In this document: piece after piece, positions 1 to 10,156 of the stretch
How the letters are laid out: every line of letters starts with the position of its first letter
Numbering within the stretch: the first letter of the stretch is position 1
DNA from: Krasilnikovozyma curviuscula
Taxonomy: Eukaryota > Basidiomycota > Tremellomycetes > Cystofilobasidiales > Mrakiaceae
Assembly: GCA_014825775.1 (NCBI GenBank)
Contig: MVAQ01000285.1
Span: 1-23,941, forward strand
Direction of reading: 5' to 3'
DNA length: 23,941 nucleotides
The notes under the pieces: model-generated
Database searches by the model: none
Seen by the model: the letters and a program-made list of their open reading frames with translations, nothing else
What the model was told of the DNA's origin: nothing
Translations under genes and position numbers: made by a program

Positions 1-94
1 GGCGTTGTTCCAAAAGGAAGACTCCATCTTCAGGTCCATGTGTGTCAAATCTTCCATCACAGAAGAGGACATTAGACTTTCAAAGACTAGTTAG
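1..94. other. Possible partial coding end at left edge, strand unresolved
   Basis: Two readings both look codon-like and cannot both be right. On the plus strand, frame 2 is open from the edge and ends at a TAG at 92-94, giving a 30-residue tail ending in TEEDIRLSKTS. On the minus strand an ATG at 72-70 opens a frame running off the edge that begins MSSSVMEDLTHMDLK. The minus reading would make this gene divergent from the aldo-keto reductase. No family is recognisable in either peptide. The sequence beyond position 1 would decide it. Confidence 0.3.
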
Positions 95-441
95 ATTGCT
101 TCCTCGATACATACGAACTCACCGAATTGTACTTACAGTAGACAGATATAAAGGCAGTGTATTTGTTTTGACTTTGGGACCCCCCTGCACCGTTATTCTC
201 AAACCTTCAGGGACTGTTTTGTAAACGTAAACGGACCATGTATCACCTGATAGAATAAAAACCCGAAAATAGATCGAACAATTCATGATAATGCAAATGA
301 AAGTATACCGGTCGCTATGTAGACTGTCCTAGTGGAGGCCGCGAAGGCTCGGTCCACAGGTCAACCGGGTCAACCGTTGGGTATAAAGCAGAACGACATT
401 GGAGGGAAACATCTTTTCTTATCATCTTGCTCTCCTTCAAA
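95..441 (+). promoter_or_regulatory. Promoter region of the aldo-keto reductase gene
   Basis: No supported coding sequence lies here. A TATAAAG element at 382-388 lies 54 bases before the ATG at 442. A perfect tandem 9-mer (359-376) sits immediately upstream of it. A second TATAAAG occurs at 147-153. The short open frame starting at 42 and ending at 224 has no family resemblance and is probably chance. Roles are inferred from position only. Confidence 0.5.
359..376 (+). repeat. Perfect tandem duplication of a 9-mer
   Basis: GGTCAACCG occurs twice back to back (359-367 and 368-376), six bases before the TATAAAG box of the aldo-keto reductase gene. Two head-to-tail copies of one sequence next to a TATA box are what a dimeric or paired activator site would look like. 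No factor is assigned. Confidence 0.6.
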
Positions 442-1763
442 ATGTCGACTCCAACTCTGACCCCTCGACCGCGGGTGATTCTTGGCTGCATGACATTCGG
501 ACTCCCCGACGGCGGGGCGTCCCACTCGAAAATCCACTCGATCGACGAGTACGGCCGCTGTTTAGATCTCTTCCAAGAACGAGGGTACGACGAGATCGAC
601 ACTGCCCGTGTGTACTGCTCAGGAACGCAAGAGGCCTTCACTGCGCAGGTGGGATACAAGCAGAGAGGTCTGACAATCGCTACGAAATGCTATCCCCGTC
701 AACCGCACGACCACTCGGAGGGGAAGCTGCTGGCGACCATGGACACTAGTCTCAGGGAGCTTGACACTGACCATGTTGACATCTACTACCTCCATGCTGG
801 TGAGCTGATTTTCCTTCAACCTTCGGACTCCAGTCTTTTCTCTGACCCCGCATCCCCCCACTCACAGCGGATCGAGCGACACCATTCCACGAGACCCTCG
901 AGGCTATCAATAAGGCTTACCTGGCTGGAAAATTCAAGATCTTTGGTATCTCGAACTTTGCTGCTGCCGAAGTGAGTTTCGGGGGATCTTCTTCGGATGC
1001 AGTTCCTAACCGCCTTGCCCACTTTAGGTCGCTGAGCTCTGCTTGCTCTGTAAATACAACAACTGGGTCCGACCAACGCTCTACCAAGGAGCCTACAACG
1101 CTATCAACAGAACCGCTGAACGAGATCTGGTGCCCGTGTTGCGCAGGTTCGGACTCGACTGGGTCGTCTATAACCCTCTCGGTGGAGGGTTCTTGACAGG
1201 AAGATGGCTGTCGATGAATGACCAGAAGACAGGTCGCTTTGCCGGTGAAGGTGTTGCGAAGCTATATGGTGAAAGGTATGTCGAGGAAGAGCCGTCCAGT
1301 TTGCTGATAGTGCTGTTCAACTGATGCCTCTCCGTCACTTGACATCCATGATCAATGATATCCGTAGATACTGGCAGGAACAGACGTTCAAATCCTTAAA
1401 CGTCATTAACGACGCTGCCAAGAAGGCTGGAATCAGCATGACCGAAGTCGCTTTCCGTTGGATCCAGCATCACTCGATGATGAAGATGCGCGCTCAAGGG
1501 GGCAACGACGGTGAGCAATCATCACACTCACATAATTAAGTCGCCTCACTATATCTAATTCATCATGAAAAGGTATCATCATTGGAGCCTCGAGCTACGC
1601 ACAGTTAGAGGAGAACTTGGTTCTCCTCCAGAAGGGACCGTTGCCAGCTGAGATCGTCGATGCTTGCGAAGAGGCTTGGGCGGGAATGTTAGGCAGTCAG
1701 CCGCCATATCACAAGGGAGACTATGAGTACACTTATGATACTCAAAAGGTTTTGTATGGTTGA
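442..1763 (+). CDS. Aldo-keto reductase, AKR7/aflatoxin-aldehyde-reductase type
   Basis: NADPH-dependent reductase of aldehydes and ketones, probably cytosolic. Exons are 442-799, 868-971, 1028-1275, 1368-1510 and 1573-1763, giving 347 residues, the usual size for the family. The catalytic tetrad is visible as Asp53 and Tyr58 (DTARVY), Lys82 (IATKCYP) and His118 (YYLHA). The motif GISNFAAAEV, the segment VVYNPLGGGFLTGR and the C-terminal cofactor-binding motif IIIGASSYAQLEENL are typical of AKR7 enzymes. The ATG has a CAAA context, and the protein starts directly at the first barrel strand (PRVILGCMTFG). No signal peptide or membrane segment is seen. The natural substrate cannot be read from sequence; detoxification of reactive aldehydes is a family-based guess. 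A TATA box and tandem 9-mer upstream suggest inducible expression (inference). Confidence 0.93.
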
Positions 1764-2141
1764 CGGCGAAGCTCGACGGCGATGAATTTTTGTTTGAACT
1801 TATTACCGTATTGAAAGACCTCTGGCTACTAAAATCCATTACACGGTTTCTTACTCTCTCTGATCTCTGAAAGATTTTCTGCATCATTCGCAAAGTAATC
1901 TGTAGGTTGATTTTTTGTTTACATTTTGCGCCACGGCAGCGACCCCTGTCCATTCAAAGTAAGATTTCAGAATAGAGATTTCCCCATAGCTTCCTTCGTC
2001 CAGTTCATCATTGTTTACTGCACAGGCTCATTTGTCAAGACCAGCTAACTCGTGGCGGTTGTCCCAGGCCGTCGCCAACGAAAACAGTAGTTTGCTTCAA
2101 ACTTCATTCTCACCCCTTCCTACCTTTTGTATCCCTCACCA
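1764..2141. other. Intergenic: AKR 3' end and URA3 promoter
   Basis: 378 bases with no supported gene. The open frame on the minus strand (1579-1953) overlaps the last AKR exon antisense and has no family likeness. The last 40 bases before the URA3 ATG are pyrimidine-rich, common in fungal 5' leaders. I see no clear TATA box or named operator. Confidence 0.6.
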
Positions 2142-3135
2142 ATGCCATCTTTAGCTCCAACAAAGACCTATGGTGCCAGAGCCTCCTTGCACAAGAACCC
2201 AGCGGCTCGGCAGTTCTTGACGTTGATGGAGAAGAAGAAGTCAAATTTATGTGTGTCAGTCGATGTGACTACCAAAGCTGAATTTCTGAAGGTCGTCGAG
2301 GCTGTCGGTGAGGAATGCTGTCTGATCAAGGTAAGCAATGATTGCTTAATAGAAGGAGAATTGGTCGGAAGAGAAAGTCACGGATTTGGGCAAGAGCTAA
2401 TTTTTTACTTGGTCTGTTTGATGTAGACGCACATTGATATCATATCCGACTTCGATCAGGATTTGGTGGATCAGTTGACTGCTCTATCGAAGAAGCTCGA
2501 CTTCATGATCTTCGAAGACAGGAAGTTTGCTGACATTGGTGAGTCCGTTCCCCGCCAGCGACTTGTCCTCGTGCCGAGATCCCCTTGCTCAATTCCTCTT
2601 CATCTCAGGCAATACCGTTACTCTTCAATACTCTGCTGGAGTCCACAAAATCTCGTCCTGGTCCCATATGACCAATGCGCACCCCGTTCCAGGCGATGGC
2701 GTCGTGACTGGCCTCCAGTCGATCGGTCTGCCACTTGGACGAGGAATGATGCTGCTCGCTGAAATGTCCTCTGCAGGGAATCTCGCTAAAGGCCTTTACA
2801 CCCAACAGGCTGTCGAGATGGCTACGAGGCATCCGGAGTTCGTGTTTGGATTCATTGGCATGCGACGCGTTGAAGACTCCTTCGACTCGCCGGAGGCTCA
2901 GGAGCAGGATTGGGTCATTATGACCCCTGGTGTATCTCTGCAGGATAACGGTGATGCTATGGGTCAGCAGTACAGGTCGCCAGACCAGGTTGTCTTGGAG
3001 AGCGGGTGTGATGTTATTATCGTCGGACGGGGTGTGTATGGCGGAGGAAGAGACAGCGCGGCGATGAAGGAAGAGGCCAAGAAGTACAAGGCTGCTGGTT
3101 GGGGTGCATATGAGAAGAGAATCTCAAAGGCGTAG
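2142..3135 (+). CDS. URA3: Orotidine-5'-phosphate decarboxylase
   Basis: Catalyses OMP to UMP plus CO2, the last step of de novo UMP synthesis; cytosolic TIM-barrel dimer. Exons are 2142-2330, 2427-2538 and 2609-3135, giving 275 residues. The catalytic residues are visible: Lys63 in LIKTHIDI and Asp94-Lys96-Asp99 in [11 protein letters not shown], equivalent to yeast K59/D91/K93/D96. The substrate-binding motif [11 protein letters not shown] lies at 39-49. The phosphate-binding loop [14 protein letters not shown] lies near the C-terminus, after [20 protein letters not shown]. The second intron splits the Gly codon directly after the catalytic DIG motif. Nothing is missing or broken. COX6 follows 284 bases downstream, and the enzyme that uses UMP (URA6) follows that on the same strand. 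The ATG at 2142 is the first in frame. Confidence 0.98.
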
Positions 3136-3315
3136 AAGCGAGATGGGGTCGATTGTAGTTGCTTCGGAATACATGGACGAGTTCACTGCTGCATTAGGAC
3201 TAGGGATTTGTGGATAAGAGCACCTCATTGTATACAACTCATTACTGTTGAAGAATAATCCTTTTGTAATTACGTGTCCGAGAGACGTTTGTTTTGACAT
3301 CTGTGCTTGTGGCAA

Positions 3316-3323
3316 CCAATCAG
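3316..3323 (+). promoter_or_regulatory. CCAAT box upstream of COX6
   Basis: CCAATCAG lies 97 bases before the COX6 ATG. A second copy of the same 8-mer is at 3411-3418. CCAAT is the binding core of the Hap2/3/5 (NF-Y) complex, which activates respiratory genes, including COX6, in yeast. Function here is inferred. Confidence 0.5.
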
Positions 3324-3410
3324 ACTCGCGCTGGTCCCCTTCGCAGGAATGAGTCTGTCTTCTAGCTTGACTTTCACCTACCCGCATCCCAAGTTTGTCC
3401 TCTGTTCGAC

Positions 3411-3418
3411 CCAATCAG
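3411..3418 (+). promoter_or_regulatory. Second CCAATCAG next to the COX6 start codon
   Basis: An exact second copy of the CCAATCAG element, ending one base before the COX6 ATG at 3420. At this position it would normally lie inside the 5' untranslated region, so it may be coincidental, or transcription may start unusually close to the ATG. Confidence 0.3.
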
Positions 3419-3419
3419 G

Positions 3420-4460
3420 ATGTTCAGGTCTCTTGCCCGTACCTCTACCGTTGCTACCAGGTCATCAGCCGTCTCCAGGGTTGCTGCTCCTGCTTTCTCA
3501 AAATTCGCTGGTCAGTTTTTCCTCGAAATCGCTCCTTTTTGTCAACGGTTCGCATATGTTTTGGAGTATTTGGACTGACCTTCGGCTCTGATCTCACCTT
3601 CATTTCGACTACGGCTGGTCTCTGGTCTCTTCTCTGGTGTGGGCTGTCTCGTCTGCTCGGTTTTGTACGGTTCTCGGAAACAGCTGTGAGATTTGCTCAC
3701 CATGAAGCTGAGTCCTTTGACGACTTCAACGCTCGTTACAGAGCCTTCTTCGAGACTGCTCCAGATCTCTTCGAGCTCCAGGTAAGAAGCATATTCAAAT
3801 TTTGACCGGAATGGAGGCATTCTTTGAGAAGAAGGATAGGAGGATAGTGTTTTCTGAAGGGAAGGTAACTTCTGGGAGCTTCGGAAAAAACTGTATAAAG
3901 GCCTCAAGAGAGGAACAACGATCCATCAGTGCTCTTGGTGAATACCAATGATTGTTAGGGACAAGTTGTCGAGGGGGAAGAGCGAGGACTTAGCTGAAAA
4001 ACTCGAGGGACGTGAGCACCGTCGTGCATGAGATTCCCAAATCTTCTCCAGATGATTCACCCTTCGATGGGAACCTGTTCTCTCGCCCTTATCAATGCTA
4101 CTCTTTCGCCATGATCAGAATTGTTACTGACAGTATTTTATTCTTTTCTCTTTGAACCATCAGCGTGGAATGAACAACTGCTTCTCTTACGATCTTGTCC
4201 CATCCGTCGAGACCATCGAGACCATCATTAAAGCCGCCCGTAAATTCGACGACTATGCTACTGCCGTGCGAGCCATTGAAGGTATCCGTGACAAGGTTGA
4301 GAAGAAGAGCCAGTACTTCGAGTACTTGAACGAGTTGAGACCTTTGCTCGACGACCTTGGTTAGTACCCCCCGGTCGCTTTCCAGACGCTGCTCGCCCTT
4401 ACACGCTTGCTCTCTACAGGAATTGAGACCAAGGAGGAAATGTACAACCAGACGCTCTAA
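3420..4460 (+). CDS. COX6: Cytochrome c oxidase subunit VI (mammalian Va)
   Basis: Nuclear-encoded structural and regulatory subunit of respiratory complex IV, on the matrix side of the inner mitochondrial membrane. Exons are 3420-3510, 3684-3781, 4164-4359 and 4420-4460, giving 141 residues, normal for the family. Residues 1-33 form a classic import presequence rich in Arg, Ser and Ala without acidic residues (MFRSLARTSTVATRSSAVSR). The mature domain follows: ESFDDFNARYRAFFETAPD, the RGMNNCFSYDLVPSVE block, and a helical repeat ending EYLNELRPLLDDLGIETKEE. Introns are 173, 382 and 60 bases; the second is the longest in the window. Paired CCAAT elements upstream fit respiratory control. The short last exon (41 bases) is supported by good splice sites and by family similarity. 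Confidence 0.95.
3782..4163 (+). other. Unusually long intron 2 of COX6 (382 bases)
   Basis: Donor GTAAGA follows CAG; acceptor is CATCAG. Typical introns in this window are 56-108 bases. I looked for a box C/D or H/ACA RNA: AUGAUU-like C boxes and CUGA D boxes occur but without a terminal stem or correct spacing. A short complementary pair (3929-3934 with 4014-4019) is too weak to call. Contents unexplained. Confidence 0.7.
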
Positions 4461-4973
4461 GCTTCTAATAGATTCGATGCGGAATGGAGGGATGAACGGG
4501 ATCTGAGGCGTAGTAGGGGAGGCGCGTAAGTCGGGGTGATGCGACGAAAAGAAGGGATTTGATGGACAAATAGACCGTTCAAAATACTGCAGAAACCTTT
4601 CAAAACATCTTCAAAACTCGAAAGAGAACGCCCGCAATTAGCACCTCGGCTTTTTGGACAAAGTGTCTATAGAATTCTGCACTCCTGCATGCCTAACAGT
4701 GATACTGACGTGACATTAGGAATCTTCAACCTGTGGTAATTGAAGCTTTGTGCTTGTTGTGCGCAATTTCTTAAGTGGAGGTCACTTTAGTTGAAGTCGA
4801 TTTAATGGTTGGAAATTGATCCGTTTGCGAGTGTGACGGGACGCAGTTAGAGACCGTCCATCACCCAGCACAGTCTGACCATACTTCATTCTGTAAGCAT
4901 ATTAAGACCTCATGAAACAGATTCCTTGTTCTGCTATTGAGCACGCGTTTTCAATTCTCGTTCAAAGCCCAAC
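4461..4973. other. Intergenic: COX6 3' end and URA6 promoter/leader
   Basis: 513 bases with no supported gene. A TGACGTGA motif, a near match to the cAMP-response/bZIP site, lies at 4706-4713. An upstream ATG at 4912 opens a frame overlapping the URA6 start (listed separately). I see no TATA box. Confidence 0.5.
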
Positions 4974-5133
4974 ATGCCAGTCATCGAAAAGATCAAAGAG
5001 GCCCTTCACATTGGCGGCTCTTCAGCCAATTCAGGTTCTTCGGAGGGACCAGCTGAGGTTATTCAGACTCCAAAGACGGCTGGTAGGTCTCCTGCTTTCT
5101 CACCTGAGGAGGTTACAGTCATTTTCGTTCTAG
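4912..5133 (+). promoter_or_regulatory. Possible overlapping upstream ORF of URA6
   Basis: An ATG 62 bases before the URA6 ATG opens a 73-codon frame that runs past the URA6 start in another frame and ends at 5133. Its context (CCTC before ATG) is poorer than that of the URA6 ATG (AAC before ATG). If the transcript begins upstream of 4912, ribosomes would have to scan through it. This is a regulatory possibility, not a claimed protein. Confidence 0.3.
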
Positions 5134-6182
5134 GTGGACCTGGTGTCGGTAAGTCTCTCCATGAATACGCACCCTGTTCTTCCTCCTTTGTCAATCACGT
5201 AATAAACTGCTACGATGATCCGCATGTTACTTTAGGTAAAGGAACTCAGTGTGCCAACCTGGTCAAGGATTATCACTTTGTCCACTTATCAGGTACGCTT
5301 CATTATTTCTTCACGGATCCCGCTCCTGCGTTTGTAGATCGAAAGGTACTCACCGTTTCTTCTCTCGGTTCAATAGCTGGTGATTTACTTAGGGCGGAAC
5401 AGGCTAGACCTGGTTCTGAGACTGGTGCTATGATCAAGGAGTACATCAAAGAGGGAAAGATTGTTCCAATGGAAGTGACGATCAAGGTACGGAGGAGTTA
5501 ACACAATTTGGATCTTTCTGCAGCTAACAAAAATCTTAATCTATCTGCAGCTCCTTGAAACTGCTATGTCTTCAGCTATTGCTTCTCCACCACCTGAATG
5601 GAAGGGTGAGTAGCTTCCCATCCACTTTCCTCCTACGTTCTGCATAGGGATTTCATCCTAACACTATCCAACCTGAAAAGAAACATCAACTGCTCCCCGA
5701 TTCTTGATCGATGGGTTCCCACGTCAGATGGATCAAGCACTCTCATTCGACTCAACTGTCTGTCCTTCAAAAGCCGTCTTGTTCTTCTCTTGTTCGGAAG
5801 AGGTTATGCAGGAGCGATTGTTGGAAAGAGCTAAAACAAGTGGAAGAGATGACGATAACATGGAAAGTATCCTGAAGAGATTCAGTAAGTTTACCGGATT
5901 TATGGCTTTTTGTCGACGTCGCTTTGACAATGTTGACTTCTTCGCCATGTTAAATAGGGACTTTCGTAGAAACCTCGATGCCAGTTGTTGACTACTACAA
6001 ATCAATTGATAAAGTAAATGAGGTGGGTTATATCCTGGTTATCAATGGATGTAAAACAGTTGCTGACTGCCCCAATTTTTGCTGTTTAGATCCCAGCTAC
6101 TGGCACAAAGGAAGAGGTGTACGAACAAGTTCAAACTGAGCTTGCTAAGATCATTGGACAATGGAAGAGAGTCACTGCATAA
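4974..6182 (+). CDS. URA6: UMP/CMP kinase (uridylate kinase)
   Basis: Transfers phosphate from ATP to UMP (and CMP, to a degree AMP), supplying UDP for nucleic acid and sugar-nucleotide synthesis; cytosolic/nuclear. Exons are 4974-5148, 5236-5292, 5377-5486, 5551-5605, 5681-5884, 5958-6022 and 6090-6182, giving 252 residues. The P-loop GGPGVGKGT is at 54-62, with Lys60. NMP-binding elements follow: LSAGDLLRAEQARPGSETG, then KIVPMEVTIKLLE, then the Walker-B-like FLIDGFPR (140-147). The LID region contains ERAKTSGRDDDN, and the protein ends in a helical segment. The chain is about 45 residues longer than yeast Ura6 because of a Ser/Pro-rich N-terminal tail (residues 10-45). Tight sequence match to the eukaryotic UMP/CMP kinase subgroup separates it from adenylate kinase. 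It shares strand and neighbourhood with URA3. Confidence 0.96.
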
Positions 6183-6450
6183 TCAAATCAATTCTAGAGA
6201 CATTTTCAAGACTATACCTTTTGTTTATATTTTTTTCTGAATGAGTCAACAGTGACAAACAAGTGAAAGCCATTAAACTAAGAACCGAAACAACGGTGTT
6301 TCCTCTTTCATCGAAGACGAGACCATACTCAACGTTTGAGTGCATCGCAAAGAAGGTGTGTGCGTTTCACTCGCACCTATCCTACCGCAATCCACATCCA
6401 GGCCAGGTTTTCCTTTTTCTTGCTTGATGGACTTACAGTAACACTCAACC
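6183..6450 (+). promoter_or_regulatory. Promoter/leader of the large hydrolase, with a 4-codon upstream ORF
   Basis: No gene is seen. ATG at 6427 begins a complete minimal frame (Met-Asp-Leu-Gln-stop, 6427-6441) ending nine bases before the hydrolase ATG at 6451. Alternatively CTTACAG at 6431-6437 could be a splice acceptor of an undetected upstream non-coding exon, which would remove this ATG. Confidence 0.35.
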
Positions 6451-9400
6451 ATGATTGGTGTGTTACCAACTTCTCTCCTCTCACTCGTGGTTTCCACAGC
6501 AGCCAGAGCACCTCCGCAATTGGTCTTCAACAGTGCCCACATGCAACACTTGGCTCATCACGGCCCTACGGTATGGGAGGGTCTGGGACCCTTCCCTCTG
6601 GGAATGAGAGAACTTCCTCTTATCTCTGGAGTACCGTATAATCCTAGCCTCACCTTCCAGGACTTCACAACGTTGGACTTTGGGTCAAATGGGACGTCGA
6701 ACGAGCTTGGGTGGGGTAGTCCGCTGTGTGTTGATGGGAGGGCTTCTTGGAAGCGGTTTCGGAAGGAAGAAGATAGTGATTGGGTTGAAATCAGCTGGGA
6801 TGACGTCGAGTAAGAGTGTGATATCAGTTTCTCCGCACGCGTGGACTAAACCGATAAATTTCAATACAGCTGGGATCAAGTTCGTCAAGTCGAAGGATGG
6901 GCAGCTCTACAGCATCTAACAATACTCAGATCTACATTCAAAACACCAGCCTCCCTTTCAAAAGCATCACCACCGTCGAGCGACGGAACTGAAGAGCTCA
7001 TGAATCTTTACTCTGTCGACCTCACCCAAGCTGCATCTTTCGCAATCTTTCCAACTCAGCAAACATCTCCAGAACCTCTCAGCTTCTACAATGGTGACTT
7101 ATACGTCCAATCTCCATCTCCTGGCCAAGGCCACTTGTTGCACTTGAAGCCATCAACTGAATACACCGTTCTGGTAAAAGCGATCTACGAAGTCAGGATG
7201 TTTGGAGGTTTCCCAGCCGGTGGAAATCCTAAAACGCGGTTCCAGCTTAGTATCAGGAAGGTGGCCGAAGAAGAAGAAGGCGATGCACAGGTCTTCTCCG
7301 ACGCGTTGACGGGATTCCCAGATATTGTTGATGGTTGGTTCTGGGGTCAGGTAGCTGGGATTTCGGTGAGGAATCTCGGTACATCAGGCACAAAGCTATT
7401 GGGGGGTAGTGTGGTTGGTGAATTTGAGGTACTTTTTGTTTTCTTGACCTTCCGCCGTAAGCAAATCTGACCGACCTTTGTGGACTAGGGCTTGACAATC
7501 ACCGTTGCAGAGGAAGACGGCTTGTTGGTTGCTTCACTTCAAACGAGACCTATCCTCTTATCCATCAAACAGACCAGGCCTTTACGGACGACAGTCACCT
7601 CCATCAACATCACACTGACATTCCCTCGCTATACTCGCACGATCAGCATTCCTCTCAACCATCGCAGCTTGTCCTCTGAGTCGCTGACTAAAGCGGCCCC
7701 TCCAGCAATCAAGATAACTTATATGGACGCAGATAAGACTGCTCAATATGCCATGGTAGTTCCACCCAAAGCCCTCTATACTTCTCTCTGTACATCTCAA
7801 CCTTCAAATTGGGAGCCAATGGCAGTCATTCTAGCTGCTCATGGTGCTGGAGTTGAAGCTTCTTCTCCGTTCTGGACGAAATCGATCCCTGCTCAGCCTC
7901 ACAGTTGGATTGTCTTCCCAACTGGTGCGTGTCCGCTTTCCTTCTGTACCAGATCCAACGCCTATTAAATTCAGTTAATTTACATAGGCAAAACTATGTG
8001 GGGCTATGATTGGAGGTCTTCATCCGCTTTAAACGCCATCAGTGTTAGAGAACAACTCGAGGCTGCCATATCTGCTTTCTCTGGGAAGAATATGAAGGTT
8101 GGAACAGAAACAGTGCTGGTTGGACATAGCAACGGTGGTCAGGGAGCGATGCATATCGCTCAGCGCTTCCCGGACAAGTTTGTGGCGGTCATTGCTGCTG
8201 CTGGGTACTCCAAACTTCAGGTGGGAATCCATGCTTGAACTTTGAGATGAGTTCGGACCTAAAGCTGACGGATTTTCGTTTGTGAAACTAGGCATATGTC
8301 CCTTTCACTCAATACGTTAGTTCTAGATCAGCAGATCCTTCGTTGATGGGATTACTGCAGTGCGCTCTGAGTTCCTTCGACAACGACATCGCCGCTTCGA
8401 ACGTTGCCAATATGCCAGCGATGCTGGTTCATGGGAGAGAAGACGATAATGTCCCAGTTTGGCACTCGAGAGTTATGAAGGATCTCATTCGGGGGTGGAA
8501 GAGAGAAAACGTAACGTGAGTGGCGCCGAATGTCTTGTTCAGCAAGAAGTGTGACTGATTGATCTTGAACTGTCCTATCGTAGAATTCACGAAACACCAA
8601 ATGAATCTCATTGGTTCGATAAAGTCCTTTCAGATGATACGGTCCTTCCTTTCCTTCAGTCAACACTCTCTATCAAAAAATCCGACCAAATCACATCCTG
8701 TCTCGTCACGAAGGGGTTCACACTTTCTCTTGTCAATCCAGACGAGCAAGGAAGTCTTTGTGGGTTCAAGATTCTGGAACTTGAAGTTCCTGGAAGGTGA
8801 GCGAGGAAGATGCCTTCAATAATAAAACCGCTTGATAATTGAGATCCCTTCATCTTTGCTCACTTTAGATTGTCGAGACTCAGCGTCTCGCCTCTATTCT
8901 CAATTTCCAATTCTAGCAGTCCATTTGCCATAAAAGTGAAAGCATCGAACGTTAGGAAATTCAGTATCTCCTTGGCATCTATCTCGATGTATCTTCGTCA
9001 CTCTAGCAACACTTTACCGACAGTGTCTGCCAACACTCTTCAAATTCATATCAATCATCAAATCATCTTTCACTCATTGGATACCACTATGCTCTCTGAG
9101 ACAGGTGAGGTGGTATACCAAGCGGACAGCGACGGAGAGTTCAGCCTCGTTGATTGTTTGAACTCGTCCCCCTCTCGAGATACTCCACCTCCACCATTTT
9201 CAACGACAGCAGGAACACCAATCCTGTCTATCCTTAACTCAGCAGGACCCCTGACTATCGTCATCCCTTCCTCGCCCACTTCCGGGCGCCATGAATCCAT
9301 CGCTCGGCGGATTGCACATGATGCATTTATTTACGGTCGACTTGATTCCCAAATTATCAACTCCACCGAAGCTAAGCACCAGATGATCTCTTATCAAAGT

Positions 9401-10028
9401 CGTTCTACCTCCTCCTCTTCCATCGGCGGTAACTGGATCATCATTGGCGGATGTGAAAACAGTGATCTGCTCAATCTCCTCCCACATACATCTTCCCTTA
9501 GGTTCCTTAGCCCTCAAGTATTTATGTTCAACAAACGGACTTACCCATTGAACGTAGATGATACTTCTCTCAGTCTCTTGACACTGCTTCCTCATCCAGT
9601 AGAGGGAAAGAAAGTTTTGTTGTTGCATGGGACGGATGAGAAGGCGTTGGAGAGAGGTTTTGAGCTGATCCCTGTCAGAAGTAAGCTCATCCTAATTCTT
9701 CTCTGGTTCAAAGAGAATTTAAAGAGAATCACTAAATTGGTTTCATCCCCCAGCTGGCACTGCCATACCGTCGTACATCATTCTCAAAAACAACCGCACG
9801 GAAGGTGGTGGAGATGGTGCCAGTGACGTCTTAGCTGCTGGGTGAGTGGCTTTCACTCACACACGCTGCTTCGTTCGAGGGGACTTACCTATGCTTTCTT
9901 TTGAAAGGTTCTTCAACAATGACTGGAGTGTAAGTCCAGCGATGAGTTGGCAGCTTTAGACAGGGGAATTGGACAATTAGAGTCTTGTCTCTAACGCTTC
10001 GCAGTATCCTCGTCGCTCTGAGCAGTAA
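6451..10028 (+). CDS. Large secreted alpha/beta serine hydrolase, S9 prolyl-oligopeptidase-like
   Basis: Exons are 6451-6809, 6870-7428, 7489-7924, 7988-8220, 8292-8515, 8584-8796, 8869-9680, 9754-9841, 9908-9929 and 10005-10028, giving 989 residues. Residues 1-20 form a signal peptide (MIGVLPTSLLSLVVSTAARA), so the protein enters the secretory path. A long beta-rich N-terminal half precedes the catalytic domain. There the oxyanion strand VILAAHGAG, nucleophile Ser499 in GHSNGG, Asp580 in HGREDDNVP and His613 in PNESHWF form a complete triad. About 340 further residues follow, ending in a conserved-looking GFFNNDWS segment. Peptidase or esterase activity is probable but the substrate is unknown. 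The last intron (9930-10004) has a clear branch site (CTAAC) and acceptor; without it the protein would stop at 9959 with an alternative tail. Unlike typical S9 enzymes the catalytic domain is central, not C-terminal. Confidence 0.85.
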
Positions 10029-10156
10029 GGCTCTTTCAGTGCCGTGGCCCTGCCCATAAATTAGTTAAATATTTTACTCTTGTGTAAAGAAAAAAAAAAT
10101 TCAGTAATGAACCCAAAACAGGGAGCTGGTGGCTTCGGAAGCGCTTAACTTTCCAA

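Noticed and set aside
42..224. 60-codon plus-strand frame near the left edge
   Set aside because: Out of frame with both plausible edge readings and without family likeness.
3929..4019. Possible small nucleolar RNA in COX6 intron 2 with 6-base complementary ends
   Set aside because: C and D boxes are imperfect and wrongly spaced from the stem, and the 3' strand pairs equally well with a nearer sequence.
9930..9959. Alternative end of the hydrolase at the TAG 9957-9959
   Set aside because: A consensus GTAAGT donor at 9930, a CTAAC branch site and a GCAG acceptor at 10004 support one more intron. The alternative is kept only as a possible isoform.
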